Shown: positions 11,501 through 21,591 of the stretch, piece after piece | Position numbering within the stretch: the stretch's first letter is position 1 | Layout of the letters: every line of letters begins with the position of its first letter | Origin: Achromobacter sp. HZ34 | GTDB taxonomy: Bacteria > Pseudomonadota > Gammaproteobacteria > Burkholderiales > Burkholderiaceae_B | Direction of reading: 5' to 3' | Assembly: GCF_002209485.1 (NCBI RefSeq) | Contig: NZ_NJIX01000001.1 | Span: 1,054,001 to 1,118,000, forward strand | DNA length: 64,000 nucleotides | Made by a program: the position numbers and the translations under genes | Notes under the pieces: generated by a model | Databases searched by the model: none | The model's input: the letters and a program-made list of their open reading frames with translations, nothing else | What the model was told of the DNA's origin: nothing

Positions 11501-11944
11501 GAACTGTGCGAAGCGGCCGCGGTGCCGGGCAAGGAGGAATATCTCGATTCCGAGAAGTACGAGATCCGTGCCTGGGACTACGAACGGCCGGGCAATATCG
11601 TCGCCGAGATCACTCGCCTGAACGCCATCCGCCGCGCCAATGCGGCCTTGCATACGCATCTGGGCGTGCGCTGGCACACCGCCTGGGACGATCAGGTGCT
11701 GTTCTTCTCCAAGGCCACGCCGTCGCGCGACAACGTCCTGCTGATCGCCATCAGCCTGGACCCGCATCAACCCCGCGACGTCACGCTGGAGATCCCCATG
11801 TGGGAATTCGGCCTGCCCGACGACGGGCCATTGCAGGTGGAGGACCTGATCGATGGCAACCACTCGGTGTGGCGCGGCAAGCAGCAAGGCGTGCATCTGC
11901 ACCCGAACCAGCCCTACCGCATCTGGCGCGTCACGCCCGCCTGA
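8585..11944 (+). CDS. glgE: Alpha-1,4-glucan:maltose-1-phosphate maltosyltransferase with an extra N-terminal GH13-like domain
   Basis: GlgE transfers maltose from maltose-1-phosphate to glucan chains. The 1119 residues exceed the usual 650-700. Residues 1 to about 445 form a GH13-like domain whose nucleophile position is changed (GFRCEGL, E166 where Asp is expected) and which lacks an obvious acid/base, so it looks catalytically dead. Residues from about 450 are standard GlgE: a beta-sandwich domain (RLAIEHVTPAV onward), a charged linker near 600, then the GH13_3 catalytic domain with STWYE-like SSWYEIFPRS, nucleophile D851 (RVDNPHTKP) and acid E880 (LSEAFTRPK), plus NTPDINPRF. Similar long forms are known in Burkholderiales and relatives. 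It follows glgA by 63 bp and has only a weak ribosome-binding site. The likely maltose-1-phosphate donor is the next gene's kinase domain. Confidence 0.93.
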   Translation: MRIYYVHPLHVGSLSGDSLSHWQARCARAKSLGFDTLMTAPLWAPDPAGNPYVPSDPDSLNPALGEMDMAAAITTLARLCGKHGLALMLDLPLDKVAIDGAAARAHPAWYDDAGGDALRDPRRPWEDRHALALRRDQGRAPAGFVDHWVERLGLWVQNGVAGFRCEGLAQLAPADWRDLMQGVRAVRPDCRFLAWTPGVAAWDLAPLAGAGFDAVFSSFPWWDYRAEWLLEETARLRAIAPVIAPVEAPYAKRVASWRSDPAGRYRNAARAVWTAAVVGDGVFVPMGFEDAATQSLERDGSGVREDPQGDPDLHIDIGRANQWLARTAAARGPLHSLQGPHSGVTALFRGDGAATAVAGNGRNSNNARLVVLNPDDDQSATPDWDAIRARLPEGYGRLDMWDADRPAQDLPATLAPGDMLRLGASRLPPVTMPGSDESRLSVTAAMRQPRLAIEHVTPAVDDGAFPIKRVLGQPITVEADVFCDGHEYIAVALLWRAADDKEWQRLPMTMANNDRWTATFSPARIGRHYYAVQGWEDIWTTFRNGLEKKYRAGVDIALETAEGRSLVQAALDRMADSEAESATVLRQVLHTLGAAPAEKPRRGRKKSEKDDAPPAFPAPTPDQIAVLLDAGTARAMHHADDRRFETTSVEYAVTVERPAAVFSSWYEIFPRSQSGDPQRHGTFNDVIAALPRVRAMGFDTLYFPPIHPIGSSNRKGRNNSLQAGPQDPGSPYAIGAPEGGHDALHPQLGTPEDFRRLVAAARAQGLELALDFAIQCSPDHPWLKAHPEWFDWRPDGSLRYAENPPKKYEDIVNVDFYGTKPGASRQAPLWRALRDVVLYWVSQGVRVFRVDNPHTKPLPFWQWMIGDVQARHPDVIFLSEAFTRPKMMYRLAKVGFTQSYTYFTWREKKQEFIDYLTELTQGPPAEFFRPHFFVNTPDINPRFLQQSGRGGFLIRAGLAATLSGLWGVYNGFELCEAAAVPGKEEYLDSEKYEIRAWDYERPGNIVAEITRLNAIRRANAALHTHLGVRWHTAWDDQVLFFSKATPSRDNVLLIAISLDPHQPRDVTLEIPMWEFGLPDDGPLQVEDLIDGNHSVWRGKQQGVHLHPNQPYRIWRVTPA

Positions 11945-12052
11945 GGCATTCGTTGCGCCGCAACCGTATTCGCCAGACTCGCACCACACGCTTGCGCCGT
12001 CCACGCCGCACCCATCGCCACCCGGACGGCAAACCAATAAAAGGATATCGGC

Positions 12053-15000
12053 ATGTCAGATAACCACGTCAACAGCCCCAATCGCGACGATCCCCTCTGG
12101 TACAAGGACGCCGTCATTTATCAGTTGCACGTCAAATCCTTCTTCGATGGCAATAACGACGGCGTCGGCGACTTTGCCGGCCTCATCGAGAAGCTGGATT
12201 ACATTGCGTCGCTGGGCGTGAATACCATCTGGCTGCTGCCTTTCTATCCTTCGCCGCGCCGCGACGACGGCTATGACATCGCCGAGTATCGCGGCGTGCA
12301 TCCCGACTACGGCACCCTGGCCGACGCGCGCAAGTTCATCAAGGCGGCGCATGCGCGCGGCCTGCGCGTGATCACGGAATTGGTGGTGAATCACACGTCG
12401 GACCAGCATCCCTGGTTCCAGCGCGCCCGTGCGGCCAAGCCGGGCTCGGCCGCGCGCAACTATTACGTCTGGTCCGACAACGACCAGGCCTATGCGGGCA
12501 CCCGCATCATCTTTCTTGATACCGAAAAGTCGAACTGGACCTGGGACCCGGTGGCGGGGGCCTACTTCTGGCATCGTTTCTACTCGCACCAGCCCGATTT
12601 GAATTTCGACAATCCGCAGGTGCTCAAGGAAGTCATCAGCGTCATGCGCTACTGGCTGGACATGGGCGTCGACGGCCTGCGCCTGGACGCCGTGCCCTAC
12701 CTGGTGGAACGCGAAGGCACCAACAACGAAAACCTGCCGGAGACCCATGCGGTCCTGAAGAAGATCCGCGCCGAGCTGGACGCCGAATATCCCGGCCGCA
12801 TGCTGCTGGCCGAAGCCAATCAATGGCCCGAGGATGCCCAGGAGTATTTCGGCCAGGGCGACGAATGCCATATGTCCTTCAACTTCCCGCTGATGCCGCG
12901 CATGTACATGGCCATCGCGCGGGAAGACCGCTTCCCCATCACCGACATCATGCGGCAGACGCCGGACATCCCGGACATCTGCCAGTGGGCCATCTTCCTG
13001 CGCAACCACGATGAACTGACGCTGGAGATGGTCACCAGCAACGAACGCGACTACCTGTGGGACACGTATGCGGCCGATCGCCGCGCGCGCATCAACCTGG
13101 GGATCCGCCGTCGCCTGGCGCCGCTGATGGAACGCGATCGCCGCCGTATCGAGTTGATGAACAGCCTGCTACTGTCGATGCCCGGCACCCCCGTGATCTA
13201 TTACGGCGACGAACTGGGCATGGGCGACAACATCCACCTGGGCGATCGCGACGGCGTGCGTACCCCCATGCAATGGTCGCCCGACCGTAATGGCGGATTC
13301 TCGCGCGCCGATCCGGAACGCCTGCCCCTGCCTTCGCTGATGGGCCCCTTGTACGGCTACGAAGCCGTCAACGTGGAAGCGCAGCAGCGCGATCCCCATT
13401 CGCTGCTCAACTGGTCGCGCCGCATGCTGGCCACGCGCGCCAAGACGCAGGCCTTCGGCCGCGGCACGCTGCGTTTCCTGTTCCCCGGCAACCGCAACAT
13501 CCTGGCGTATCTGCGCGAACACGAAGACACCACCATCCTGTGCGTGGCCAACCTGTCGCGGGCCTCGCAACCGGTGGAACTGGACCTGTCCTCCCTGAAA
13601 GGCCGCGTGCCGGTGGAATTGCTGGGCGGCACGCCCTTCCCCGCCATCGGCGACCTGACCTATCTGCTCACCCTGCCTCCTTATGGCTTCTACTGGTTCG
13701 ATCTGAGCGCCAGCGCCTCGCCGCCCGAGTGGCACGCGACCCACCCCGAACGCATGCCGGAGTACTACACCCTGGTGCTGCGCGGCCGCACCGGCTACGA
13801 GCTGACCGAAGGCGCCGTGCGCTCGCTGCGCCAGGACGTACTTCCCATGTACCTGTCGCGCCAGCGCTGGTATCCAAAGGACCGCAAGGTGCAGATGGCC
13901 CAGGCGGCCTATGCGGCCCAGATCAAGGGCGCCGACCACGAATGCTTCATCACCGAGATCCAGGTGGATTTCGAAGGCAAGCCGGCGCGCTTCCTCTTGC
14001 CGGTGGCATTGATCTGGGGCGAGACCATGCCCCCCATGCCCCAGCAGTATGCGCTGGCGCGCGTGCGCCGCGGCGCGGAAATGGGCTTCGTCACCGATGC
14101 CTACACGCTGCCCTCCTTCGTCAAGGCCCTGGTGCAAGGCCTGCGCGATCGCCTCAAGCTGCCGGTGCCGCAAGCGCATCCGCCCGCGGTGCTGAATTTC
14201 CGCGGCGAACCGCTGCTGGACAAGATCGAGCTGGCGCCCGATGCCGAGGTCAAGTACTTCACCGGCGAGCAGTCCAACAGTTCGGTGACACTGGGCGGCA
14301 TCATGATGCTCAAGCTGCTGCGCCACATCGTTCCCGGCATCCATCCGGAAGCCGAGATGACACGCCGGCTGACCGAAGTCGGCTATGCCAACGGCGCGCC
14401 GCTGCTGGGTGAAATCCAGCGCGTCGACGAAGACGGCACGCCGCACACGCTGGCCTTGATGCACCAGATGATCACCAACCAGGGCGACGCCTGGACCTGG
14501 ACGCTGAACTACCTGAAACGCGTGCTGGAAGCAGCCGCGCTGACCGCGGAAAGCGCCGAGGACTACGACGAAGACCTGCGCGGGTATATCAACTTCGCCC
14601 ACATCATGGGCAAGCGCCTGGGTGAACTGCATGCGGCCTTGTCGCTGCCCACCGAGGATCCCGCCTTCGCGCCCCATCGGGCGACGCGCAAGGACGCCGA
14701 GCAGCGCGCCAAGGACGTCATTGCCATGCTGGACCAGGGGCTGGAAACGCTCAAGGCCAATCTGAGCCGCCTGGACGCCGGCAATGTCGAACGGGCCACG
14801 TGGCTGACCGAGCACCGCAATGCCCTGGTGAACGTGGTACAGGCCCTGGCCGCCAACGAAGAAGGCACCCTGCACATCCGCATCCATGGCGACTTCCACC
14901 TGGGCCAGGTACTGGCGGCGCAAGGCGATGCCTACCTGATCGATTTCGAAGGCGAACCCGCCCGCTCGCTGGAAGAACGGCGCGCCAAGACCAGTGCCTC

Positions 15001-15400
15001 GCGCGACGTCGCCGGCCTGCTGCGCTCCTTCGACTATGCGGCCGCCACGCTGGCGGATGGCGCCGGCAAGAACGCCCCCGAAGAGACCAGCGGCGATCCG
15101 CACAACGCCGAGCACCAATTGCAGGCGCGGCGTCTGGGCTTGATCGAGCGCTTCCGCGCCACCGCCGGCGAAGCCTTCCTGGCGGGCTACCGCGAAGTGG
15201 CGCACGTTACCGAGCATCCCTGGATGGCGCCTGAAGTGGAGCAACCGCTGATAGATCTGGCCCTGATCGAAAAAGCAGCCTACGAAGTCCGCTACGAGGC
15301 CTCGCACCGTCCGGACTGGGTGGGCATCCCGCTTGCCGGACTGGCTGGCCTGGCTACCCGCCTGCTGTCGCGAGACAGCGCCGCCACACCCAACTCTTGA
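12053..15400 (+). CDS. treS: Trehalose synthase / maltokinase fusion (TreS-Mak)
   Basis: A bifunctional protein of 1115 residues. Residues 1 to about 555 are TreS (GH13_16), interconverting trehalose and maltose: opening [16 protein letters not shown], nucleophile D212 ([10 protein letters not shown]), acid E254 ([11 protein letters not shown]) and [11 protein letters not shown]. From about 570 to the end is maltokinase, which phosphorylates maltose to maltose-1-phosphate with ATP; it begins near [14 protein letters not shown] and has the kinase-like catalytic loop [10 protein letters not shown] (about 945) followed by LIDFEGEP. The ATG at 12053 has AAGGA about seven bases upstream. Fused TreS-Mak is common in proteobacteria. 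Next to glgE and glgB it completes the trehalose > maltose > maltose-1-phosphate > glucan route. Confidence 0.94.
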   Translation: MSDNHVNSPNRDDPLWYKDAVIYQLHVKSFFDGNNDGVGDFAGLIEKLDYIASLGVNTIWLLPFYPSPRRDDGYDIAEYRGVHPDYGTLADARKFIKAAHARGLRVITELVVNHTSDQHPWFQRARAAKPGSAARNYYVWSDNDQAYAGTRIIFLDTEKSNWTWDPVAGAYFWHRFYSHQPDLNFDNPQVLKEVISVMRYWLDMGVDGLRLDAVPYLVEREGTNNENLPETHAVLKKIRAELDAEYPGRMLLAEANQWPEDAQEYFGQGDECHMSFNFPLMPRMYMAIAREDRFPITDIMRQTPDIPDICQWAIFLRNHDELTLEMVTSNERDYLWDTYAADRRARINLGIRRRLAPLMERDRRRIELMNSLLLSMPGTPVIYYGDELGMGDNIHLGDRDGVRTPMQWSPDRNGGFSRADPERLPLPSLMGPLYGYEAVNVEAQQRDPHSLLNWSRRMLATRAKTQAFGRGTLRFLFPGNRNILAYLREHEDTTILCVANLSRASQPVELDLSSLKGRVPVELLGGTPFPAIGDLTYLLTLPPYGFYWFDLSASASPPEWHATHPERMPEYYTLVLRGRTGYELTEGAVRSLRQDVLPMYLSRQRWYPKDRKVQMAQAAYAAQIKGADHECFITEIQVDFEGKPARFLLPVALIWGETMPPMPQQYALARVRRGAEMGFVTDAYTLPSFVKALVQGLRDRLKLPVPQAHPPAVLNFRGEPLLDKIELAPDAEVKYFTGEQSNSSVTLGGIMMLKLLRHIVPGIHPEAEMTRRLTEVGYANGAPLLGEIQRVDEDGTPHTLALMHQMITNQGDAWTWTLNYLKRVLEAAALTAESAEDYDEDLRGYINFAHIMGKRLGELHAALSLPTEDPAFAPHRATRKDAEQRAKDVIAMLDQGLETLKANLSRLDAGNVERATWLTEHRNALVNVVQALAANEEGTLHIRIHGDFHLGQVLAAQGDAYLIDFEGEPARSLEERRAKTSASRDVAGLLRSFDYAAATLADGAGKNAPEETSGDPHNAEHQLQARRLGLIERFRATAGEAFLAGYREVAHVTEHPWMAPEVEQPLIDLALIEKAAYEVRYEASHRPDWVGIPLAGLAGLATRLLSRDSAATPNS

Positions 15401-15417
15401 TTCAGGAAAATGCTTTC

Positions 15418-17658
15418 ATGACTTCCGGCTCTCAGTTCTCCCCCGGCGCAACCCCCACCGACCCGCCCGTCGACCACGGCGCGCACGACGCGCTGGACGA
15501 TCTGCTGGCCGGCCGCCATCCCGATCCTTTCCATGTACTAGGCCCCCACGCCGACGGCTCACGCAGCTGGGTGCGCGTGCTGGTGCCCGATGCTGAACAG
15601 GTCACGCTGCTGCTCGGCGACAAGAACCAGGAATTTCCGCTCACGCCCGCCCGGCACGGCATGTTCTCCGGCCTCGTCGACGGCCTGGCGCCAGGCCAGC
15701 CATCCGCTTATCGGCTGCGCATCCAGTGGCCCACCGGTGAGCAGATCACGGAAGATCCCTATGCCTTCGGCGCCCTGCTGGGCGACCTGGACCTGCACCT
15801 GATCTCCGAAGGGCGCCATGAAGACCTGGCGGAATGCCTGGGATCGCACGTCATGGAAGTCGACGGCATTCAGGGTGTGCGCTTTGCCGTCTGGGCGCCC
15901 AATGCACGCCGCGTGTCGGTGGTGGGCGATTTCAATTCCTGGGACGGCCGCCGCCATGCCATGCGCCTGCGGCATAGCGCCGGCGTGTGGGAAATCTTCG
16001 TCCCGCGCCTGGCAGCGGGGGCACGCTACAAATACGAAGTGGTGGGCGCCGAAGGCAATCTGTTGCCGCTGAAGGCAGATCCCATGGCGCGCCAGACCGA
16101 GGCGCCGCCGGCAACAGCGTCAATCGTGCCCGACCCCGCGCCCTTCACCTGGACCGATGACGCATGGATGGCGCAACGGGGCGCACGCCAGGCCCAGGAT
16201 GCACCGATCTCCGTCTACGAGGTGCATGCGGGCTCCTGGCTGCCTCGCGATGGGAAGGACGACGGCGAATGCATCTGGCGCCAGCTGGCCACGCGCCTGG
16301 TGCCCTATGCCCGCGACCTGGGCTACACCCACCTGGAACTGATGCCCATCATGGAGCATCCCTTCGGCGGCTCCTGGGGCTACCAGCCGCTGGGTGTGTT
16401 CGCGCCCACCGCGCGCTACGGCACGCCCCACGACTTCGCCGCGTTCATCGACGCCTGCCACGCCGCCAACCTGGCCGTCATCCTGGACTGGGTGCCGGCC
16501 CACTTCCCCACCGACACGCATGGCCTGGCCCACTTCGACGGCACCGCGCTGTACGAATACCAGGATCCGCGCGAAGGCTTCCACCCCGACTGGAACACGC
16601 TGATCTATAACCTGGGCCGCACCGAAGTACGCAACTTCATGGTGGCCAGCGCGCTGGAATGGGTGCGCCGCTATCACATCGACGGCCTGCGCGTGGATGC
16701 CGTGGCTTCCATGCTGTACCGCGACTACAGCCGCAAGGCCGGCGAATGGATACCCAACCGCCACGGCGGCCGGGAAAACCTGGAAGCGGTGGAATTCCTG
16801 CGCGACATGAACGCCACCGTGCATCGCCTGTGCCCTGGCGCCATCACCGTGGCGGAGGAATCCACCGCCTGGCCGGGGGTTTCGTCCCCTATCGAAAACG
16901 GCGGCCTGGGCTTTTCCTACAAGTGGAATATGGGCTGGATGCACGACACCCTGCGTTATATGGAGACCGACCCCATCCATCGGCGCTACCACCACAACGA
17001 CATGACCTTCGGCATGGTCTACGCGTATTCGGAACGCTTCATCCTGCCGCTGTCGCATGACGAGGTGGTGCACGGCAAGGGCTCGCTGCTGAACAAGATG
17101 CCCGGTGACCGTTGGCAGCGCCACGCCAACCTGCGCGCCTACTACGGCTTCATGTGGAGCCATCCCGGCAAGAAGCTGCTGTTCATGGGCGGCGAAATCG
17201 CCCAGGAACGCGAGTGGAACCATGATGCGTCGCTGGATTGGGGCTCGCTGGACGACGGCCTGCATCGCGGCGTGCAAAAGCTGATGCGCGACCTCAATTA
17301 CGTCTATGCCGACGTGCCCGCCCTGCACCGACATGACCACGATCCCAGCGGTTTCGAATGGGTCATCGGCGACGACACCGGCAACAGCGTGATCGCCTTC
17401 CTGCGCCGCGACGGCGACGCCCTGGTGCTGGCCGTCAGCAATTTCACCCCGGTGCCGCGCGAAGACTATCGCATCGGCGTGCCGCGCGCCGGCTTCTGGC
17501 GTGAACGCATCAACACCGACGCCGCCGACTACGGCGGATCGGGGATGGGCAACGGCGGTGGCCGCAATACGGACGGCATCGCCGCCCACGGCCAGCAGCA
17601 GTCGCTGGCGCTTACCCTGCCTCCCCTTGCCACGGTGATCTTGCAACTCGAAGGATAA
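15418..17658 (+). CDS. glgB: 1,4-alpha-glucan branching enzyme
   Basis: GlgB introduces alpha-1,6 branches into the glucan. It has 746 residues, the usual size, with two N-terminal carbohydrate-binding-type domains ([10 protein letters not shown]; then [20 protein letters not shown]), followed by the GH13_9 catalytic barrel. The nucleophile is D427 ([17 protein letters not shown]), the acid/base E480 ([11 protein letters not shown]), and [12 protein letters not shown] carries the transition-state Asp. The offsets relative to E. coli GlgB are consistent (+22 for both). The ATG at 15418 is preferred over an upstream TTG because AGGA lies ten bases upstream and the family start follows. It begins 17 bp after the treS stop and ends six bases before glgX. 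Confidence 0.95.
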   Translation: MTSGSQFSPGATPTDPPVDHGAHDALDDLLAGRHPDPFHVLGPHADGSRSWVRVLVPDAEQVTLLLGDKNQEFPLTPARHGMFSGLVDGLAPGQPSAYRLRIQWPTGEQITEDPYAFGALLGDLDLHLISEGRHEDLAECLGSHVMEVDGIQGVRFAVWAPNARRVSVVGDFNSWDGRRHAMRLRHSAGVWEIFVPRLAAGARYKYEVVGAEGNLLPLKADPMARQTEAPPATASIVPDPAPFTWTDDAWMAQRGARQAQDAPISVYEVHAGSWLPRDGKDDGECIWRQLATRLVPYARDLGYTHLELMPIMEHPFGGSWGYQPLGVFAPTARYGTPHDFAAFIDACHAANLAVILDWVPAHFPTDTHGLAHFDGTALYEYQDPREGFHPDWNTLIYNLGRTEVRNFMVASALEWVRRYHIDGLRVDAVASMLYRDYSRKAGEWIPNRHGGRENLEAVEFLRDMNATVHRLCPGAITVAEESTAWPGVSSPIENGGLGFSYKWNMGWMHDTLRYMETDPIHRRYHHNDMTFGMVYAYSERFILPLSHDEVVHGKGSLLNKMPGDRWQRHANLRAYYGFMWSHPGKKLLFMGGEIAQEREWNHDASLDWGSLDDGLHRGVQKLMRDLNYVYADVPALHRHDHDPSGFEWVIGDDTGNSVIAFLRRDGDALVLAVSNFTPVPREDYRIGVPRAGFWRERINTDAADYGGSGMGNGGGRNTDGIAAHGQQQSLALTLPPLATVILQLEG

Positions 17659-17664
17659 CGGTAC

Positions 17665-19776
17665 ATGTCCGGTGTGCTTCCCGACCGGCTCGCGCCCGGC
17701 CATCCCTACCCGCTGGGTGCCACCAGCGACGGCCTGGGCGTGAATTTCGCCGTGTTTTCAGCCAACGCCAGCCGCATCGACCTGTGCATCTTCGACGAAC
17801 GGGGCCGCAAGGAACTGCAGCGCATGCCCCTGCCCGAATGCACCGATGAAATCTGGCATGGATACCTGCCGGATGCCGCGCCGGGTCTGGTCTACGGCTT
17901 TCGCGCCCACGGCCCCTACGACCCCAGGAACGGGCATCGCTTCAATCCCCACAAGCTGCTGCTGGACCCTTATGCCGCCGAGCTGACCGGCCCGCCGCGC
18001 TGGTCCGACGTGCTGTTCGGCTATCGCGTGGGCGGCGCGCGCGGCGACCTGACCATGGACCGACGCGACAGCGCCCCCGCCATGCCCAAGGCGGTGGTCA
18101 CCGACAGCGCTTTCCATTGGGGCGAGCGGCGCCGGCCACCCACGGTCTGGGAACATACGGTCATCTACGAGGCGCATGTACGCGGCGTCTCCATGCAGCG
18201 TGACGACGTGCGCACCCATCTGCGCGGCACGGTGGCGGCGCTGGCCAATCCGCGCTTCATCGAGCACCTGCACAAGATCGGCGTGACGGCCCTGGAACTG
18301 CTGCCCGTGCACGCTTTCCTGCAGGACAAGTTCCTGGTGGAAAAACAGCTGGGCAACTATTGGGGCTACAGCACGCTGTCGTATTTCGCGCCGGAGCCAG
18401 CCTATCTGCGCAATGGCGGTCCCAATGACCTGCGCATGGCGATACGGCGCCTGCAGGCCGCCGGCATCGAAGTCATCCTGGACGTGGTCTACAACCACAC
18501 CTGTGAAGGCGATGAGACCGGTCCGACCCTGTCCTGGCGCGGCCTGGATAACGCCAGCTACTACCGTTTGATACCCGGCGACGAACGCCATTACATCAAC
18601 GATACCGGCTGCGGCAACACGGTGAACCTGTCGCATCCGCGCGTGCTGCAGATGGTCATGGACTCGCTGCGCCATTGGGCCGAAGCCTATCGCGTGGATG
18701 GCTTCCGCTTCGACCTGGGCACCACGCTGGGCCGCGAGGGCCACGGTTTCGATCCGGGGGCGGGATTCTTCGACGCCATCCTGCAGGATCCCAAGCTGTC
18801 ACGCCTGAAGCTGATCTCCGAACCCTGGGACATCGGGCCCGACGGTTACCAACTGGGACGCCAGCCGCCCGGTTTCGCCGAATGGAACGACAAATTCCGT
18901 GACACTACACGCCGCTTCTGGCGCGGCGACGCCGGCCAACGCCCTGAAATGGCGGAACGCCTGGCCGGTTCCAGCGACCTGTTCGACCGGCGCCACCGCC
19001 GGCCCTGGGCTTCCGTGAATTTCGTGGCGTCGCATGACGGCTTCACCACGCGCGATGTGGTGAGCTACGAGCGCAAGTACAACGAAGCCAATCTCGAAGG
19101 GAACCGCGACGGCCACGGCGACGACTGCAGCCACAACTGGGGCGTCGAAGGACCGAGCGACGATCCCTACGTCCAAGAGATGCGCGGCCGCGTGCAGCGC
19201 TCCCTGCTGGCATCCACCTTCCTGTCCTACGGCACGCCGATGCTGCTGGCCGGCGACGAGTTCGGCAATAGCCAGCTGGGCAACAACAACGCCTATTGCC
19301 AGGACAACCCCGTATCCTGGCTGGATTGGCAACAAGCCGCCAGCGCCGATGGCCGCGCGCTCACCGACTTCGTCAGCCGCCTGGCGGCGGCGCGCCGCAA
19401 CCACCCCAGCCTGCGCGTCAATAATTACCTGAACGGCCGCCGCGAGGTAGCGCCCGACCGCGAGGGCATCGCCTGGTTCGACGTCGACGGCCAGCCCATG
19501 ACCTACGAAGCCTGGCACGACACCGAAGGCCGTACCCTGGCCGTGCGCCGCATGATCGCAACCGACCAGGGCATGGACATCACCCTGACCCTGCTCAACG
19601 GCGGCCACAGCGACGCGGTATTCGTCCTGCCCGACGAGGACACGGCATGGCGCATGCTCCTGGACTCCAGCCGCCCGACGGCGCCTGCCGAGCAGGTACA
19701 CGGACATCACTTCAATCTGCATGCGCATGGCATCGCCCTTTTCAGCGGCGTACCGCGCTCCAAGGAGCATTCATGA
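17665..19776 (+). CDS. glgX: Glycogen debranching enzyme GlgX (isoamylase-type)
   Basis: GlgX hydrolyses alpha-1,6 branches in limit dextrins, releasing short malto-oligosaccharides. It has 703 residues. The N-terminal CBM48-like domain starts PLGATSDGLGVNFAVFS, and the GH13_11 catalytic domain carries YEAHVRG, VVYNHTCEGDETGPTLS, nucleophile D350 (DGFRFDLGTTLGRE), acid E386 (LISEPWDIGPDGYQ) and VASHDGFTTRDVVSY. The ATG at 17665 follows GAAGGATAAC. The final ATGA is shared with treZ, implying coupled translation. In this operon it would supply linear chains to TreY and MalQ. Confidence 0.95.
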   Translation: MSGVLPDRLAPGHPYPLGATSDGLGVNFAVFSANASRIDLCIFDERGRKELQRMPLPECTDEIWHGYLPDAAPGLVYGFRAHGPYDPRNGHRFNPHKLLLDPYAAELTGPPRWSDVLFGYRVGGARGDLTMDRRDSAPAMPKAVVTDSAFHWGERRRPPTVWEHTVIYEAHVRGVSMQRDDVRTHLRGTVAALANPRFIEHLHKIGVTALELLPVHAFLQDKFLVEKQLGNYWGYSTLSYFAPEPAYLRNGGPNDLRMAIRRLQAAGIEVILDVVYNHTCEGDETGPTLSWRGLDNASYYRLIPGDERHYINDTGCGNTVNLSHPRVLQMVMDSLRHWAEAYRVDGFRFDLGTTLGREGHGFDPGAGFFDAILQDPKLSRLKLISEPWDIGPDGYQLGRQPPGFAEWNDKFRDTTRRFWRGDAGQRPEMAERLAGSSDLFDRRHRRPWASVNFVASHDGFTTRDVVSYERKYNEANLEGNRDGHGDDCSHNWGVEGPSDDPYVQEMRGRVQRSLLASTFLSYGTPMLLAGDEFGNSQLGNNNAYCQDNPVSWLDWQQAASADGRALTDFVSRLAAARRNHPSLRVNNYLNGRREVAPDREGIAWFDVDGQPMTYEAWHDTEGRTLAVRRMIATDQGMDITLTLLNGGHSDAVFVLPDEDTAWRMLLDSSRPTAPAEQVHGHHFNLHAHGIALFSGVPRSKEHS

Positions 19777-21569
19777 ATCCCCCGGTTCCCGCGGTTTCCT
19801 TCAGCTACGGCGCGGTGCGCCAGCCTGACGGCAAGACCCGCTTTCGCCTGTGGGCGCCGAATGCGCGCAATGGCGTCAGCCTGGAAATCGCCGGCAGCCA
19901 GCCCATCGGCATGCGTGCCGTCGCTGACGGCTTCTACGAAATCGACCAGCAATGCGCACCGGGCACCCGCTATCGCTACCGCGTCGGCCCCGACCTGGCC
20001 GTGCCCGATCCGGCTTCGCGCCTGCAGGCCAACGATGTGCACGACGACAGCGTTGTGGTCGAACCCGGGAGCACCTATGCCTGGCGTTATCCCGACTGGC
20101 GCGGGCGGCCCTGGCGCGAGACCGTACTCTATGAACTGCATCCCGGCCTGGCGGGGGGCTATGCCGGCATCGAAGCCCGCCTGCCGGAACTCGCGGCGCT
20201 GGGCATCACGGCGGTCGAGCTGATGCCCATTGCCGATTTCCCCGGCCAGCGCAATTGGGGCTATGACGGCGTGCTGCCCTACGCGCCCGACCGCGCCTAC
20301 GGCGAACCGGACGATCTGCGACGCCTGATCGACACGGCCCACGGCCTGGGCATGACGGTGTTCCTGGACGTGGTCTACAACCACTTCGGCCCAGACGGCA
20401 ATTACCTGAACGCCTACGCCGCGGACTTTTTCCGCGAAGACGTGCAGACCCCCTGGGGCGCGGCCATCGATTTCCGCCGGCCGCAGGTGCGCCAGTACTA
20501 TGCCGAGAACGCGCTGTACTGGCTGACCGAATATCGCTTCGACGGCCTGCGCCTGGACGCCGTGCATGCCATCAACGATGTCGGCTGGCTGGAGGAAATG
20601 GCGGCTTTCGTGCGGGCACGTATCGACCCGGATCGCCACGTCCACCTGGTGCTGGAAAACGATGACAACCAGGTGCATCCCCTGCAGCATGGCTACGAGG
20701 CGCAGTGGAACGACGACGCCCACCACGTGCTGCATCATCTGCTGACCGGTGAAAGCGAAGGCTATTACGAGGACTATATCGAGCAGCCGGCGCAAGGACT
20801 GGCGCGCGCCCTGACCGAAGGCTTCGTTTACCAGGGCCAGCCTTCGCGCCACCGGGGGGGCGAAAAGCGCGGTGAGCGCAGCCATCTGCTGCCCCCCACC
20901 GCTTTCGTGCTGTTCCTGCAGAACCACGACCAGACCGGCAACCGCGCACTGGGCGACCGCCTGGCGCCGCTGTTGCGCGATGCGCGGGTGATGAAAGCCG
21001 CTGTCGCCCTGCAACTGCTGACGCCGCAGATCCCGCTGATCTTCATGGGCGAGGAGCGCGGCGTGGAGACGCCCTTCCTCTATTTCACCGACCACGCCAA
21101 CGTCGAACTGGCACAGGCGGTGCGCGATGGCCGGCGCAAGGAATTCCAGCGTTTCCGCGCCTTCGCCAATCCCGCCACGCGCGAACGTATCCCGGATCCC
21201 AACGACCCGGCCACGTACACCCAGTCCAATCCCTACGAAGCCAAGGTCGACGACGCCGTCCTGGCGACCTATACCGAACTGCTGGCGCTGCGCCGACGCG
21301 CCATCGTCCCCTACCTGGACGATGCCCGCGCGATCGGCTCGCACGTGCTGGGCATGCGCGGCGTAGTGGCGCAGTGGCGCCTGGGCAATGGCGCGATTCT
21401 TTCGCTCTATACCAACCTGGGCAATGTCGACCTGCGCCCGGACTGGCTCCAAGTCGATCTGCTGGACCAGACCGTGCTGTACGAAAGTGAAGCCGGCGCG
21501 GGCGCCGCGCTGTATGAAGGCCTGTTGTGGCATAGCTGCACCATTGCCCTGCTGCAGACTCCCGCATGA
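19773..21569 (+). CDS. treZ: Malto-oligosyltrehalose trehalohydrolase
   Basis: TreZ releases free trehalose from maltooligosyl-trehalose made by TreY. It has 598 residues. The N-terminal CBM48-like domain (RFRLWAPNARNGVSLEI) is followed by the GH13_10 barrel with VVYNHFGPDGNYL, nucleophile D262 ([11 protein letters not shown]), acid E295 (HLVLENDDNQ) and LQNHDQTGNRALGDRL. The start was set at 19773, where ATGA overlaps the glgX stop and AAGGAG lies six bases upstream; an open frame continuing upstream is only the glgX shadow. treY, its pathway partner, lies two genes downstream with malQ in between. Confidence 0.95.
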   Translation: MNPPVPAVSFSYGAVRQPDGKTRFRLWAPNARNGVSLEIAGSQPIGMRAVADGFYEIDQQCAPGTRYRYRVGPDLAVPDPASRLQANDVHDDSVVVEPGSTYAWRYPDWRGRPWRETVLYELHPGLAGGYAGIEARLPELAALGITAVELMPIADFPGQRNWGYDGVLPYAPDRAYGEPDDLRRLIDTAHGLGMTVFLDVVYNHFGPDGNYLNAYAADFFREDVQTPWGAAIDFRRPQVRQYYAENALYWLTEYRFDGLRLDAVHAINDVGWLEEMAAFVRARIDPDRHVHLVLENDDNQVHPLQHGYEAQWNDDAHHVLHHLLTGESEGYYEDYIEQPAQGLARALTEGFVYQGQPSRHRGGEKRGERSHLLPPTAFVLFLQNHDQTGNRALGDRLAPLLRDARVMKAAVALQLLTPQIPLIFMGEERGVETPFLYFTDHANVELAQAVRDGRRKEFQRFRAFANPATRERIPDPNDPATYTQSNPYEAKVDDAVLATYTELLALRRRAIVPYLDDARAIGSHVLGMRGVVAQWRLGNGAILSLYTNLGNVDLRPDWLQVDLLDQTVLYESEAGAGAALYEGLLWHSCTIALLQTPA

Positions 21570-21591
21570 CGATGGACAGAAAGGAATTCGC

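Noticed and set aside
8552-12037. Very long open frame (over 1100 codons) on the minus strand antisense to glgE.
   Set aside because: It mirrors the codon structure of glgE, is rich in His/Gln/Arg/Gly as antisense frames of GC-rich genes are, shows no family motif, and glgE is unmistakable on the other strand.
13169-15307. Long minus-strand open frame antisense to the TreS-maltokinase gene.
   Set aside because: Shadow of a well-supported gene; no recognisable domain.
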